A stretch of 38,784 bases of DNA from Methylococcaceae bacterium (GCA_024636875.1 JAGXGJ010000024.1:1-38784); one strand, 5' to 3'. Numbered from the stretch's first letter, positions 10,033-20,870 are shown. Numbers and translations are program-made. Notes: generated by a model not told the origin, from the letters alone.

Positions 10033-10576
10033 ACTTAAGATAATCGGAGGGAACTGGCGCAGTCGATGTATAACCATTGTCGATGCGCCAGGATTGAGAC
10101 CGACACCTTCAAGAGTGCGCGAAACGGTATTCAATTGGCTGCAAAATGACATCATCGGCAGCCGTTGTCTGGATTTATATGCCGGCAGCGGCGCTTTAGG
10201 CTTTGAAGCTGCTTCCAGGGGAGCAAAGTCGGTTGTTCAGGTAGAAAATAATGCACTGGCCTGCAGAACATTAAAAGACAATGCAATCAAGTTGGCCGCC
10301 GACCAGATAAAGGTTGTGCAAATGGAGGTATTCCGTTATCTGGTGGGCGATGCCGAACCTTTTGACGTGGTTTTTATTGATCCGCCTTTTGCTATGGGCT
10401 TGGCCGTTCAGACCTGTCAGTGGCTGGAAGAAAAAGGCTGGCTGAACAAGCATGCAAAAATCTATGTTGAAGTGGAAAACATACTGAAGCTCAATGGCAT
10501 CCCTGAAAACTGGCGGCAACTGAAAAGTAAAGTTGCCGGAGAGGTCGGGTATCATTTGTTTCAAAGGGCAGGCTGA
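10022..10576 (+). CDS. rsmD: 16S rRNA (guanine(966)-N(2))-methyltransferase RsmD
   Basis: GTG start at 10022 gives VQNKLKIIGGNWRSR...GLRPTPSRVRETVFNWL...LDLYAGSGALGFEAASRGA...FIDPPF; track ORF start 9953 is over-extended. Confidence 0.92.
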   Translation: MQNKLKIIGGNWRSRCITIVDAPGLRPTPSRVRETVFNWLQNDIIGSRCLDLYAGSGALGFEAASRGAKSVVQVENNALACRTLKDNAIKLAADQIKVVQMEVFRYLVGDAEPFDVVFIDPPFAMGLAVQTCQWLEEKGWLNKHAKIYVEVENILKLNGIPENWRQLKSKVAGEVGYHLFQRAG

Positions 10577-10733
10577 TAAGCTGATTACAGTAGCTGGATG
10601 CTCGCGCAGGATTGGATTTGTAACACCATCCATCACGTAAAGACTTAGCCGCTATCTTTGAACCATACGAGCAATCCTGATGTTTTTGCTTGATTGTGAA
10701 TTAAGAGCTAAATATCTAAAGCACAGAAAATAA

Positions 10734-10790
10734 GCCCTCTCCAGAGGGAGAGGGCTGCCCTGAGCGGTGCCGAAGGGCTTGGATGAGGGT
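10734..10790. repeat. Composite dispersed palindromic repeat
   Basis: GCCCTCTCC-AGA-GGGAGAGGGC hairpin followed by CCCTGAGCGGTGCCGAAGGG; the second motif recurs in reverse complement at 19897-19920. Confidence 0.6.
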
Positions 10791-10904
10791 AAATCTGAAC
10801 AACATAACCCTTTGATTTCATATTATCAATTTTAGCTCTTAATTCGGATTTGGGAAGACATGTTTGTGGATAATAGCAGCGCATACACACCAAGAGATAT
10901 TTGA

Positions 10905-10943
10905 CCTTGGAGTCGGGCATAAAAAGTTTGCCCGACTCCAAGG
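10905..10943. repeat. Perfect 15-bp inverted repeat (CCTTGGAGTCGGGCA ... TGCCCGACTCCAAGG, 9-nt loop)
   Basis: Arms 10905-10919 and 10929-10943 read directly. Confidence 0.8.
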
Positions 10944-10975
10944 CTATCGCTTCAAACCATCTACGATCTATATCT

Positions 10976-11848
10976 TTATTTAAAGACAGGCGGAAATAAA
11001 GGTAAAGGCTGTAGGTTGCCAGGCAACGGGCAAACGGTTGCCAATATGGCTTGATCGATTGTTTCAATCGAGAACAATTTTTCGACCTCAGAATCAATCA
11101 AATTAAACGAAGGATCGGCCAGCAACGCGTTGATTTCAGTTTTAAAGCTGTCGAGTATATCTGCCTGCTTATCGTATATTTTACTTTCGATCCAGTCATC
11201 CGGAAGATAAGTAGACGCTTGGGGATGAAAATAAGTAAATCTTGGAAACACCACGCCATTAACTGTATTGAATGCCAAACGCATTGTTAAGCGAACGGAT
11301 GGATTGGGGCCGAATTTATCGACTTCAAAATACATGGTGATGGACAAACCGCTGGGCGATATGACTATATCTGCGTCACGAGTTTGCTTGATTTCTGATT
11401 CATCGGCATCGTATTCATCCAATACATCCTGAATCATCGGCTCCAGAAGTGCGCCTGGCAGTTCCGGTTGACGGCAAGCATTGGTGTTGACTGTAACGCG
11501 GGCACGAGCAAGTGTGCTGCGTAGCCCCAGCATACGACCTTCCAGCGAATAGCTGTTGACCGGGAAGGTGGGGGTAACAGACATGGTTCCGGTCCGTTCT
11601 ACATGTCTTCCGTTAACATAAAGGCTGACGCTACAACCTGACGGAACAGTGGCCTGCCAGCCTAGCGTTGTTGCATTGCCTGGAAAAACAATGCCAGGAC
11701 TGGCGTTGAATCGATTGACAATCGTATCGCCTAAGCAATTGGCAGCGCGGTCGATCGCCTCTTCAGGCGGTAATGCCGTAACTGCGTTTGAAAAGAAAAG
11801 CGCAAAAAAAGTCAGCGCTGTTAATTGTCTTATCAGGGGCTTTTTCAT
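10976..11848 (-). CDS. Secreted hypothetical protein
   Basis: 290-aa ORF with a clear N-terminal signal peptide (MKKPLIRQLTALTFFALFFSNAVTA); no recognised family. Confidence 0.6.
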   Translation of the reverse strand: MKKPLIRQLTALTFFALFFSNAVTALPPEEAIDRAANCLGDTIVNRFNASPGIVFPGNATTLGWQATVPSGCSVSLYVNGRHVERTGTMSVTPTFPVNSYSLEGRMLGLRSTLARARVTVNTNACRQPELPGALLEPMIQDVLDEYDADESEIKQTRDADIVISPSGLSITMYFEVDKFGPNPSVRLTMRLAFNTVNGVVFPRFTYFHPQASTYLPDDWIESKIYDKQADILDSFKTEINALLADPSFNLIDSEVEKLFSIETIDQAILATVCPLPGNLQPLPLFPPVFK

Positions 11849-12023
11849 AAGGGGTTACCTCATCCAGTTGATTATTTCTAACAGGATTGTTAGTAAAATC
11901 AATTTATCCGATGAAGATTATTAATGAAGCGAATGAATTAACATCATAGTTGTCAAATTTTATTCTTGACACGGGATTATTTAACAATCAATTTTTCACT
12001 CATTAACCCGTAACACGGATGTG

Positions 12024-12135
12024 CGTAGGTTGGATTAGCGAGTCGTAATTCGACATCAGAGTGACGCAGAGTGACGGAGTCAGGTCTCACAATCAAACAT
12101 GCTGTGATGTTAGATGTGACCCCGTCATTTTCAAG
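12024..12135. repeat. Dispersed-repeat debris (GTAGGTTGGATTAGCG...CGTAATTCGACA, then GTGACGGAGTCAGGTCT...GTGACCCCGTCA)
   Basis: First part resembles a widespread bacterial short repeat; second part has imperfect inverted ends (TGACGGAGTCA / TGACCCCGTCA). Confidence 0.35.
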
Positions 12136-12355
12136 TTTAACAAAAGTGCGATGTCTTGTTTTTCTCCCGAAAGCGGCTTCGTTTTAATACAATAATTCAA
12201 TCAGCTGGACGCCCAAAGAGCTGCGCTTTTTTGGTTCCCTCCGAACTGTGTATAATACGGAAAGTCAACAAGAGTCCACGTTTGTCGAACAGGCAGGGTG
12301 CATTTTTTGCAGTCCCGCCACTTTAATTTCCAGCGTAGAGAAGGGGGGAGCTTCC

Positions 12356-13099
12356 ATGTCTGAACTGAAATCTTATGCTGTATGGGATGTGGGCACCCGC
12401 TGGTTTCACTGGATCAATGCGCTCAGCGTAATCGCCCTCGTGGCTGCGGGCTTCGTGATTCTCAATGCGGGTGATCTCGGCATCTCCAATGCTGGCAAAG
12501 TGACCCTCAAAACATTTCACGTCTGGATCGGTTATGTCTTTGCACTGAACCTTCTCTGGCGCATCGTGTGGGCTTTTTTTGGTAACCGCTACGCCAGGTG
12601 GCGGGCGTTCCTTCCCGGAGGAAAAAAATATTTCCATGCGTTACGCAGCTATGTCGCAGCCTTCGTCGCAGGTTCCCCGGAGCAGTATCTGGGACACAAC
12701 CCGGCGGGGCGTCTCGGTATAGTCGTGCTGTTTCTCCTTCTCACTATCCAGGTCATTACCGGCTTGATCCTGGCGGGTACTGACCTGTTTTATCTACCCA
12801 TCGGGCATTGGATTGCGCAGTGGGTGGCGGCACCTGATATCGCTCCGGATTCGTTGGTACCCTATGAGCCCGGGATGTATGATGCGGCAGCCTACGAAAG
12901 CATGCGTGCTTTCCGCAAACCCATTGTATTGGTCCATTTGTACAATTTTTATGTGCTGATCGTTGTTGTCGTAATGCACGTGGCAGCGGTAATCATCACC
13001 GAGGTAAGGGAAGGCGGCAGCATTATTTCTGCAATGTTTACGGGACGAAAAATTATTAGCGGGCGTCCTGTAGATGACGATAGCCGCAGCCTTGACTGA
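12356..13099 (+). CDS. Cytochrome b561 / Ni,Fe-hydrogenase b-type cytochrome-like membrane protein
   Basis: WDVGTRWFHWINALSV, TFHVWIGYVFALNLLWRIVWAFFGNRYARW, multiple TM helices with His; ATG at 12356 preceded by AAGGGGGGAG. Confidence 0.8.
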   Translation: MSELKSYAVWDVGTRWFHWINALSVIALVAAGFVILNAGDLGISNAGKVTLKTFHVWIGYVFALNLLWRIVWAFFGNRYARWRAFLPGGKKYFHALRSYVAAFVAGSPEQYLGHNPAGRLGIVVLFLLLTIQVITGLILAGTDLFYLPIGHWIAQWVAAPDIAPDSLVPYEPGMYDAAAYESMRAFRKPIVLVHLYNFYVLIVVVVMHVAAVIITEVREGGSIISAMFTGRKIISGRPVDDDSRSLD

Positions 13100-13206
13100 G
13101 AGCCCCCAGCCCCAGCGCGGAAGAGCGCCGGGTTTCCGCTATCGTTTCAACTCAATATGTAAGCCGGATGTGCGTCGTGATGTATATTTCGTAAGGAGAC
13201 TGGAAA

Positions 13207-14388
13207 ATGAAAAAAATGAAATTCGGGACGCTGTGTGTGCATGCCGGAGAGCGCCCTGATCCGTCAAGCGGAGCTCATACAACGCCCATTTATCAGACCT
13301 CAACGTTTGTATTTGATAGTGCGGAGCAGGGGGCGGCCAGATTTGCCGGGGAAGAGGATGGTTACATCTATACCCGATTAATGCCTAACACGCCTACTCA
13401 CGCTGTTTTGGTAGAGAAAATGGCTGCTCTCGAAGACGGCGAGACTGGACAAGCCTTTTCCAGCGGCATGGCTGCAATCACCGGGGTTGCTTTCTCGTTG
13501 CTAAAAAAGGGCGATCATTTATTGTCAACCGATGCCGTTTATGGTGGCACTTATGAACTGTTTGAGTCAGTGTTGACCCGGTCGGGAATCGAAGTCAGTT
13601 TCGTGGATACGACAGATCTTGAAAAAGTGCAGCGTAATCTGAAAAAGAACACCCGAATGGTTTTCCTGGAGACGCCTGCGAATCCTACCATGAAGATATG
13701 TGATATAGCGGCTATTTGCGGGATGGCCAGGCAAACCGGCGCTGTATCCATTGTGGACAATACCTTTGCGACACCGATGTTTCAGAAACCTTTGGCAATG
13801 GGCGCTGACGCAGTTCTGCACAGCTGCACAAAATATTTAGGCGGTCACGCAGATTTAGTGGGGGGGGTTGTGGTTGGAAGCCGCGAATTCATCAAAAGTA
13901 TGAGGCCGGTCGTTAACATAACGGGACCCACCATGTCCCCGCACGAAGCGTGGCTATGTATACGCGGACTGAAGACCCTGCACTTGAGGATGGCGAAACA
14001 TTCAACTAACGCTTTGGAGGTAGCCCGGTTTCTGGAAGCACATCGGAAAATCGCCTGGGTCAGATATCCAGGCTTACCCAGTCACCCGCAGTACGAAATT
14101 GCGCAGCAACAAATGAGTGGTTTTGGCGGCATGCTGTCATTCGGAGTAGCCGGTGGCATCGAAGCGGGACGCAAGCTCATGAATAGCCTGGAGCTTTGCA
14201 GCTTGGCCGTCAGTCTTGGTGCTGTCGATACCTTGATTTCGCATCCGGCTTCCATGACTCATGCCGGTGTAACGGAGCAGGTGCGAATCAAAACCGGTAT
14301 TACCGACGATTTGGTCAGACTTTCTGTCGGCATTGAAGAGCCGGAAGACATCATTGCGGATCTCGATCAGGCTTTGGAGAGGCTGTAG
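13207..14388 (+). CDS. Trans-sulfuration family PLP enzyme, best fit methionine gamma-lyase
   Basis: TLCVHAGERPDPSSGAHTTPIYQTSTFVF, GQAFSSGMAAI, HSCTKYLGGHADLVGG (PLP Lys), SLGAVDTLISHPASMTHAGV. Confidence 0.85.
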   Translation: MKKMKFGTLCVHAGERPDPSSGAHTTPIYQTSTFVFDSAEQGAARFAGEEDGYIYTRLMPNTPTHAVLVEKMAALEDGETGQAFSSGMAAITGVAFSLLKKGDHLLSTDAVYGGTYELFESVLTRSGIEVSFVDTTDLEKVQRNLKKNTRMVFLETPANPTMKICDIAAICGMARQTGAVSIVDNTFATPMFQKPLAMGADAVLHSCTKYLGGHADLVGGVVVGSREFIKSMRPVVNITGPTMSPHEAWLCIRGLKTLHLRMAKHSTNALEVARFLEAHRKIAWVRYPGLPSHPQYEIAQQQMSGFGGMLSFGVAGGIEAGRKLMNSLELCSLAVSLGAVDTLISHPASMTHAGVTEQVRIKTGITDDLVRLSVGIEEPEDIIADLDQALERL

Positions 14389-14655
14389 CTGATCGGGCAG
14401 AATATTCCTAATCCTGTTCAACAGCATGGTGAATCTGGTTTGCAGGAAGAAATCACGACGTTATTTGTTTTTTTCGGACACTATTTGTTGTAAAATTTTG
14501 TTCACCTGCCTTGAAATAGTGATGTCGTTGATTTGCGGCAGCGATACCCGCCAACCCGGATTCAATGGCCATAATATTAATGCATCGGTTTGACCAGGCG
14601 AATGGATTTATCGCTACGCATGAATCACAAGCTAATAAAAGATATAAAATTTAGA

Positions 14656-14683
14656 TTGCTAAATACCATAAAATCTTTATAAT
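14656..14683 (+). promoter_or_regulatory. Sigma70-like promoter of tRNA-fMet (TTGCTA-N16-TATAAT)
   Basis: -35 at 14656-14661, -10 at 14678-14683, 13 nt before the tRNA. Confidence 0.6.
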
Positions 14684-14696
14684 ATATCAAATCAAT

Positions 14697-14773
<77 letters not shown>

Positions 14774-14781
14774 TATACAAG

Positions 14782-14803
14782 GACCCCGTTTTGGGGTTTT
14801 TTT
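14782..14803 (+). terminator. Intrinsic terminator after tRNA-fMet
   Basis: ACCCC-GTTTT-GGGGT followed by a T tract. Confidence 0.8.
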
Positions 14804-14850
14804 ATTTTCCGGGTTTCGGTTTGTGAAACTTACAGCTGATTGTTAATGGA

Positions 14851-14873
14851 GGAGCCTTTGGCTCTTTTTTTTT
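14851..14873 (+). terminator. Second hairpin with U tract in the rimP leader (GGAGCC-TTT-GGCTCTTTTTTTTT)
   Basis: Read directly; lies 24 nt before the likely rimP start. Confidence 0.6.
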
Positions 14874-14896
14874 GTGCGGACATTAGTGAGGAAACG

Positions 14897-15382
14897 ATGA
14901 GGCAGGCCCCTGAGCATTTGGTCAACTTGATCGAACCAATTGTTGAAGGTTTAGGTTATGAATGTGTAGGCATTGACTATAATCCACATCCTAAACATGG
15001 ATGCTTAAGAATTTATATTGACAGTGAAAATGGAATTCTGGTCGAAGACTGTTCCAAGGTTAGTCATCAAATCAGTGGTGTCCTGGATGTGGAAGATCCT
15101 ATACAAGGCAACTATCAATTGGAAATTTCTTCCCCCGGAGCTGACCGGCCTTTTTTTAAAATAGGTCAATTCGAGAAATTTATTGGCAGCACCGTGATGG
15201 TCAATCTATTTAAAGCGATAAATGGCCGTAGAAAAATTACCGGCAAGATTGAAAAAGTTGAAGACGATATTATTATGCTTCAGGAGGATGGTCAGATTTT
15301 TGAGGTACCCTTTAGCGCCATGAGTAAAGCGCGTTTGGTGCCTGAATACTTAATTGAAAAAGGAGGACACAGTGGCAAATAA
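14897..15382 (+). CDS. rimP: Ribosome maturation factor RimP
   Basis: ATG at 14897 after [26 protein letters not shown]...[32 protein letters not shown]...[11 protein letters not shown]. Confidence 0.95.
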   Translation: MRQAPEHLVNLIEPIVEGLGYECVGIDYNPHPKHGCLRIYIDSENGILVEDCSKVSHQISGVLDVEDPIQGNYQLEISSPGADRPFFKIGQFEKFIGSTVMVNLFKAINGRRKITGKIEKVEDDIIMLQEDGQIFEVPFSAMSKARLVPEYLIEKGGHSGK

Positions 15383-16871
15383 AGAAATTTTGTTGGTAGT
15401 GGAAGTTTTTTCTAATGAGAAGGAGATTGAAAAAGAAATTATTTTTCAGGCCATAGAGTCTGCACTGGAAACCGCTACGATAAAACGTCACGCCAATCAA
15501 ATTAAAGCACGTGTTACGATTGACAGAAAAACCGGTGACTACGCTACCTATAGACAGTGGGAAGTGGTTGACGCTAATCCAGCTTGTGCCGGCGATGTGG
15601 AATTTCCAACCACGCAAATTTTGTTGGAAGTTGCCAGACTGGATAACCCGGATGTTCAGGTCGGCGATATTATAGAGGAAGAAATTGAATCGGTTGAATT
15701 CGGTCGTATTGCTGCTCAAACAGCCAAGCAGGTGATCATCCATAAAGTCAGAGAAGCCGAGCGCAGAAAAATTGTTGAAGCCTATAAGAATCGCGTCGGC
15801 GAGCTTATTACCGGTATTGTCAAACGTATTGAAAAAGGCAGTGTTTTTCTGGATCTGGGAGGACACGTAGAGGCTTATATCGCCAGGGAAGATATGATTC
15901 CGCGCGAGGCGATTCGCATCGGCGACCGGATCAGAGGTTATTTAAAAGACGTACACTCAGAACCGCGCGGCCCGCAATTGTTTGTTAGCCGTACGACACC
16001 GGAATTACTGATTGCATTATTTCGTCTGGAAGTACCTGAAGTCGGCGAAGGCATGATTTCCGTAATTGGGGCCGCGCGTGATCCCGGTTCCAGAGCGAAG
16101 CTTGCGGTAAAAAGCAATGATCCAAGGCTGGATCCGGTAGGCGCTTGTGTAGGTATGAGAGGATCGAGAGTACAGTCAGTTACTAATGAACTCGCCGGCG
16201 AACGGGTCGACATTATTCTCTGGAATCCAAGTGATGCTCAATTCGTTATTAATGCCATGTCACCAGCCGAAATTCAGTCCATCGTTGTGGATGAAGATAA
16301 ACACAGCATGGATTTAGCAGTAAGTTCGGATAATCTGTCTCAGGCCATTGGCCGGGGCGGACAAAATGTGCGTCTGGCAAGCCAGCTAACCGGCTGGGAA
16401 TTGAATGTCATTGATGCGTCTAAAGCAGAACAACACGCTGAAGCTGAAGTTGATAAAATAAAACAGTTGTTTATCGATCAACTGGATGTTGATGAAGATA
16501 TAGCCTTGATTTTGGCTGAAGAGGGCTTTAATACCGTCGAAGAGATAGCCTATGTGCCGGTCAGTGAAATGCTGGAAATTGAAGGGTTTGATGAAGATCT
16601 GGTTAATGAGCTGAGAAGCCGGGCTAAAGATGCCTTGTTGATAAACGCAATTGCAGCTGAAGAAAAAATTGAGACAGCGCATCCGGCGCAGGATTTGCTG
16701 GAAATGGAAGGGATGGATAAAGATTTGGCTTATGACCTGGCAAGTCAGGGTATTATTACGATGGATGATTTGGCAGAGCAATCCGTAGATGATTTGCTGA
16801 TTTTTTCTGGTATGAATGAAGAGCGGGCGGCAAAGTTGATCATGAAGGCGCGTGAGCCTTGGTTTGCTTAA
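15372..16871 (+). CDS. nusA: Transcription termination/antitermination factor NusA
   Basis: GTG start at 15372 ([36 protein letters not shown]); S1/KH domains; C-terminal repeats. Confidence 0.97.
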   Translation: MANKEILLVVEVFSNEKEIEKEIIFQAIESALETATIKRHANQIKARVTIDRKTGDYATYRQWEVVDANPACAGDVEFPTTQILLEVARLDNPDVQVGDIIEEEIESVEFGRIAAQTAKQVIIHKVREAERRKIVEAYKNRVGELITGIVKRIEKGSVFLDLGGHVEAYIAREDMIPREAIRIGDRIRGYLKDVHSEPRGPQLFVSRTTPELLIALFRLEVPEVGEGMISVIGAARDPGSRAKLAVKSNDPRLDPVGACVGMRGSRVQSVTNELAGERVDIILWNPSDAQFVINAMSPAEIQSIVVDEDKHSMDLAVSSDNLSQAIGRGGQNVRLASQLTGWELNVIDASKAEQHAEAEVDKIKQLFIDQLDVDEDIALILAEEGFNTVEEIAYVPVSEMLEIEGFDEDLVNELRSRAKDALLINAIAAEEKIETAHPAQDLLEMEGMDKDLAYDLASQGIITMDDLAEQSVDDLLIFSGMNEERAAKLIMKAREPWFA

Positions 16872-16901
16872 GGCACAGAGCGAGTAGGCAAGGGGTATGA
16901 A

Positions 16902-19544
16902 ATGAGCGATAAAACAGTACAGCAGTTAGCGGAGATAGTAAAAATACCTCTGGAACGATTATTGGAACAGCTAAAAGAGGCGGGTTTATCTGCGAGCACC
17001 CATGATGATTTCATTAATGAAGATGAAAAGATGAAGTTGCTTGCGCATTTGCGTAAACGTCATGGCAAGGCGGAAGGAGAGGCTAGTAATTCACCGCGGC
17101 GAGTAACTCTAGAGCGCAGAAAATTGACGGAAATTAAACAGGCAAGCGTGCCCGGCAGTTCCACTAAAACGATTAGTGTTGAGGTGCGTAAAAAGAAAAC
17201 CTATATAAAGCGTAGTGAAGTAGCGGCTGCTGAAGAACAGAAGAAAGCAGAGCCGGTAATTCCTCCTGTTCCGGTAGAGCAGATCAAGCCAATCGCTCCC
17301 GTGCATGACGAGGCTGTCAAACCAGCCGAGAAGACAGCTCCGTCTGTTGAGGAACAGGAAATTGTGCTTGAAACGGTTCCGGAGGAACCCGTTTCCGCTC
17401 CTGTTGAAGTTGAGCCACAAGTCGTTGTTGAACCCGAATTTGAGCCTGAAGTCGAGATTGAATCTGAAGCAAAATTTGAGGCCTTAAAGATCAAGGAAGA
17501 AAAGAAAAACAAGCAGGACAAGGCAATAAAAGCCAAGGAATCGGATGAGGCCAGAAAAAAGCAGCAAGAGAAAGAGCGCCGGCTTGAAGAATCGATCAAA
17601 AAAAATGCTGACAAGGTAAGGCAGCAGGCGGAGGTCAAACAGGAAACACTGCACAGGAAAAAACAGGACGAAGGCTCTCGCACATCAGGCAAGAATGCCA
17701 AAAGAGGCAAGAAAAAAGGCAAGCAACCTTTACGAGCCATGCAGCCTGAAGGCAAGCATCAATTTGAGATGCCGGTGGCGCCAATAGTAAAAGAAGTCGC
17801 TATACCGGAAATGATTCTGGTCTCCGATCTTGCCCAGAAAATGAGTGTTAAAGCGGCACTGGTAATCAAGCACTTGATGAAACTGGGTATTATGGCGACC
17901 ATCAATCAAAGCATAGACCAGGAAACGGCGGCTATTCTGGTTGAGGAAATGGGCCATAAAGCCATTATGCAGAGTGATGATGACCTTGAACAGGAAATGC
18001 TGGCTGAAGCGCAGGTAGAAGATAAGCGCGTTGAATTGCCGCGAGCGCCGATTGTTACCATTATGGGTCATGTTGATCACGGTAAGACTTCGTTGCTGGA
18101 TTATATTCGCAAAACGCGAGTTGCCGCAGGTGAGGCGGGTGGTATTACTCAACATATCGGCGCTTATCAGGTAAAAACCGATCATGGTTCAGTGACTTTT
18201 CTGGATACCCCGGGACATGCTGCATTTACTGCCATGCGAGCCAGAGGTGCTGATGTTACAGATGTGGTGATTGTCGTTGTTGCTGCTGATGACGGCGTGA
18301 TGCCGCAAACCAAAGAGGCAGTTGAGCATGCGAGAGCGGCCAATGTGCCGATTATCGTGGCGATAAATAAAATCGATAAACCTGATGCCAATCCTGAAAA
18401 AGTGATGCAAGAGCTATCAGTCATTAACGTTCTGGCGGAAGAATGGGGAGGCGATGTACAGTTTCTGAAGATTTCGGCTAAAACCGGTGAAGGCATTGAT
18501 GATTTAATCGAGGCATTAATTGTACAGACTGAAATTCTGGAATTAAAAGCGCCTGCCGATGGCCCTGCATCGGGTATCGTGATTGAATCAAGACTGGATA
18601 AAGGTCGTGGCGCTGTGGCAACGGTACTGATTCAAAAAGGTAAGTTGGAAAACGGACAAATGGTGTTGTGTGGTCAGGAATATGGCCGCGTCCGGGCGAT
18701 GTTTAACGAGAACGGAAAAACCATTAAAGAGGCGGGGCCTTGTGTGCCGGTAGAAATTCTGGGGCTTTCCGGTACTCCGAATGCAGGTGATGAATTCCTC
18801 GTGGTACAAAACGAACGTATTGCCAAAGAGTTGGCAAAACACCGCGAAGAACGCAAAAAATTTACCAAACATGCGGCACAACAGGCTTCCAAGCTGGATG
18901 AAGTATTTTCCAGAATGGCGACCGGTGAACTTGCCAGCGTGAATCTGGTTATCAAAACCGATGTACAAGGCAGTCTGGAAGCGCTGCGCGGTTCCCTGGT
19001 TGCTTTGTCCAATGAAGAAGTAGATGTTAAGGTTGTTTTTGGCGGCGTTGGCGGTATCAATGAAGGTGATGCCAATCTGGCGTTGGCTTCAGGCGCAATC
19101 CTTATGGGCTTTAATGTGCGTGCTGATGCGACGGCCAGAAAGCTGATTGAAGAAAAAGGCATCGATCTGCATTATTACAGTGTCATATATGACGCGATCG
19201 ATGAAGTCAAAAAAGCTATTAGCGGCATGTTGGCTCCTGAAATTAAAGAACAGATTGTAGGGCTCGCTGAAGTACGTGATGTATTCCGCTCGCCAAAATT
19301 CGGAGCGGTTGCCGGTTGTATGGTCATTGATGGCTATGTGAAACGGAATCTGCCAATACGTGTGCTGCGTGAAAACGTGGTGATTTTTGAAGGGCAACTG
19401 GAATCTTTGCGGCGCTATAAAGATGATGTCGCCGAAGTTAAAATGGGCATGGAATGTGGCATCGGCGTGAAAAATTACAATGACGTCAAACCAGGTGACC
19501 AGATCGAAGTGTTTGAACGTGTAGAAATCAAGCGGGAATTGTAG
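16902..19544 (+). CDS. infB: Translation initiation factor IF-2
   Basis: [48 protein letters not shown]; charged low-complexity N-terminal region. Confidence 0.98.
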   Translation: MSDKTVQQLAEIVKIPLERLLEQLKEAGLSASTHDDFINEDEKMKLLAHLRKRHGKAEGEASNSPRRVTLERRKLTEIKQASVPGSSTKTISVEVRKKKTYIKRSEVAAAEEQKKAEPVIPPVPVEQIKPIAPVHDEAVKPAEKTAPSVEEQEIVLETVPEEPVSAPVEVEPQVVVEPEFEPEVEIESEAKFEALKIKEEKKNKQDKAIKAKESDEARKKQQEKERRLEESIKKNADKVRQQAEVKQETLHRKKQDEGSRTSGKNAKRGKKKGKQPLRAMQPEGKHQFEMPVAPIVKEVAIPEMILVSDLAQKMSVKAALVIKHLMKLGIMATINQSIDQETAAILVEEMGHKAIMQSDDDLEQEMLAEAQVEDKRVELPRAPIVTIMGHVDHGKTSLLDYIRKTRVAAGEAGGITQHIGAYQVKTDHGSVTFLDTPGHAAFTAMRARGADVTDVVIVVVAADDGVMPQTKEAVEHARAANVPIIVAINKIDKPDANPEKVMQELSVINVLAEEWGGDVQFLKISAKTGEGIDDLIEALIVQTEILELKAPADGPASGIVIESRLDKGRGAVATVLIQKGKLENGQMVLCGQEYGRVRAMFNENGKTIKEAGPCVPVEILGLSGTPNAGDEFLVVQNERIAKELAKHREERKKFTKHAAQQASKLDEVFSRMATGELASVNLVIKTDVQGSLEALRGSLVALSNEEVDVKVVFGGVGGINEGDANLALASGAILMGFNVRADATARKLIEEKGIDLHYYSVIYDAIDEVKKAISGMLAPEIKEQIVGLAEVRDVFRSPKFGAVAGCMVIDGYVKRNLPIRVLRENVVIFEGQLESLRRYKDDVAEVKMGMECGIGVKNYNDVKPGDQIEVFERVEIKREL

Positions 19545-19548
19545 GCTT

Positions 19549-19947
19549 ATGGCAAGAGAATTTGGTCGTAATGTACGCGTTTCATCGCAGATGCAGAAAG
19601 AGCTTTCTTTAATCCTGCAGCGGGATATTGATGACCCCAGGCTGGGATTTATTACCATCAATGAAGTTGTAGTCACTAAGGACCTTGCCGTTGCCAAGGT
19701 GTATATCACCGTATTAAATGTTGACGAGCAGGGCAAACGCGCCAATGTCAAACTGTTAAATGAATTGGCCCCGGTGATTCGCCATCAATTGGCAAAAAGA
19801 ATGCGGCTGCGGCATATTTCCGAGCTGCGTTTTTATTACGATGATTCATTTGATACCGGTATGCGTGTTGCAGAAATCCTGAGTGATTTGAAAAAACCCT
19901 CCGACTCCGCTCAGGACAAGCATGATTTGGATAAGCCCGATCCATGA
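19549..19947 (+). CDS. rbfA: 30S ribosome-binding factor RbfA
   Basis: MAREFGRNVRVSSQMQKELSLILQRDIDDPRLGFITI; position between infB and truB. Confidence 0.95.
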   Translation: MAREFGRNVRVSSQMQKELSLILQRDIDDPRLGFITINEVVVTKDLAVAKVYITVLNVDEQGKRANVKLLNELAPVIRHQLAKRMRLRHISELRFYYDDSFDTGMRVAEILSDLKKPSDSAQDKHDLDKPDP

Positions 19948-20870
19948 GTAAACGCAAATCCGGGCGCGATGTGCACGGCATAGTACTGTTGGACAAGCGT
20001 GTGGGCGTGTCTTCAAACAGGGCTTTACAGGAAGCAAGACATTTGTTTAACGCTAATAAAGCAGGACACACCGGCAGCCTGGATCCTTTGGCGACGGGTT
20101 TATTGCCGCTTTGTTTTGGCGAGGCAACCAAAGTATCCGCGTTGATGCTGGATGATAATAAACGCTATCGAGTCGTTATTCAGCTGGGTGTTATGACCGA
20201 TACCGGTGATGCTGAAGGCGTTGTTATAGAGACCAGGCCGGTGCCTGATTTGTCGCTTGATCAGCTACAAGCCTGTTTGCAACAGTTTACCGGTGAAATC
20301 GAGCAGATTCCTCCGATGTATTCTGCGTTAAAGTATAACGGTAAAAAGCTCTACGAATTGGCAAGGGCAGGCAAAACCGTCGAGCGCAAAACCCGACATA
20401 TCTGCATATTTGATTTGAAAATACTGGATTTTTTCAAAGACCGGCTAACGTTGGAGGTCTTTTGTTCGAAAGGCGCCTACATCAGGTCACTGGCTGAGGA
20501 TATTGGCCGTACTCTGGGATGCGGCGGAACCGTAGCAGCATTGCGTCGTCTGGAAGCCGGTCAATTCAGTATCGAAGATGCCAGAACCATTGAGCAGTTG
20601 ACAGCAATGAATGAGCAGGACTTGTTTCAATGCTTGATTAATGTCGATAAACCTTTGGAAGGGCTGCCAGCTGTGAGCTTATCCGCTGAACAGGCCGTTC
20701 TTGTAAAATACGGGCAATCGATTATATTCCCCGCGTTGCAAAACCCCGGCCTTAGTGCGATGCAAGGTACAGTGCGGATGTACCAGGAAGCTGTCTTTTT
20801 GGGCTTGGGAGAAATGCTAATGGATGGTAAAATAGCGCCGAAAAAGATGTTCAATATGAATAACGATTAG
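19944..20870 (+). CDS. truB: tRNA pseudouridine(55) synthase TruB
   Basis: HGIVLLDKRVGVSSNRALQEARHLFNANKAGHTGSLDPLATGLLPLCFGEATK. Confidence 0.97.
   Translation: MSKRKSGRDVHGIVLLDKRVGVSSNRALQEARHLFNANKAGHTGSLDPLATGLLPLCFGEATKVSALMLDDNKRYRVVIQLGVMTDTGDAEGVVIETRPVPDLSLDQLQACLQQFTGEIEQIPPMYSALKYNGKKLYELARAGKTVERKTRHICIFDLKILDFFKDRLTLEVFCSKGAYIRSLAEDIGRTLGCGGTVAALRRLEAGQFSIEDARTIEQLTAMNEQDLFQCLINVDKPLEGLPAVSLSAEQAVLVKYGQSIIFPALQNPGLSAMQGTVRMYQEAVFLGLGEMLMDGKIAPKKMFNMNND

Noticed and set aside
10708-11097. 129-aa minus-strand ORF
   Set aside because: Overlaps the 3' end of the better-supported secreted-protein gene and is largely built from repeat and hairpin sequence.
14840-14896. Upstream extension of rimP
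   Set aside because: Includes a hairpin and T tract; ATG at 14897 has a Shine-Dalgarno and matches RimP N-termini.
17201-17755. 184-aa Ser-rich minus-strand ORF
   Set aside because: Shadow of the low-complexity IF-2 N-terminal region.
19748-20131. 127-aa minus-strand ORF with 'CPERSRRV'
   Set aside because: Antisense to rbfA/truB; PERSRRV is a spurious translation of a dispersed repeat.
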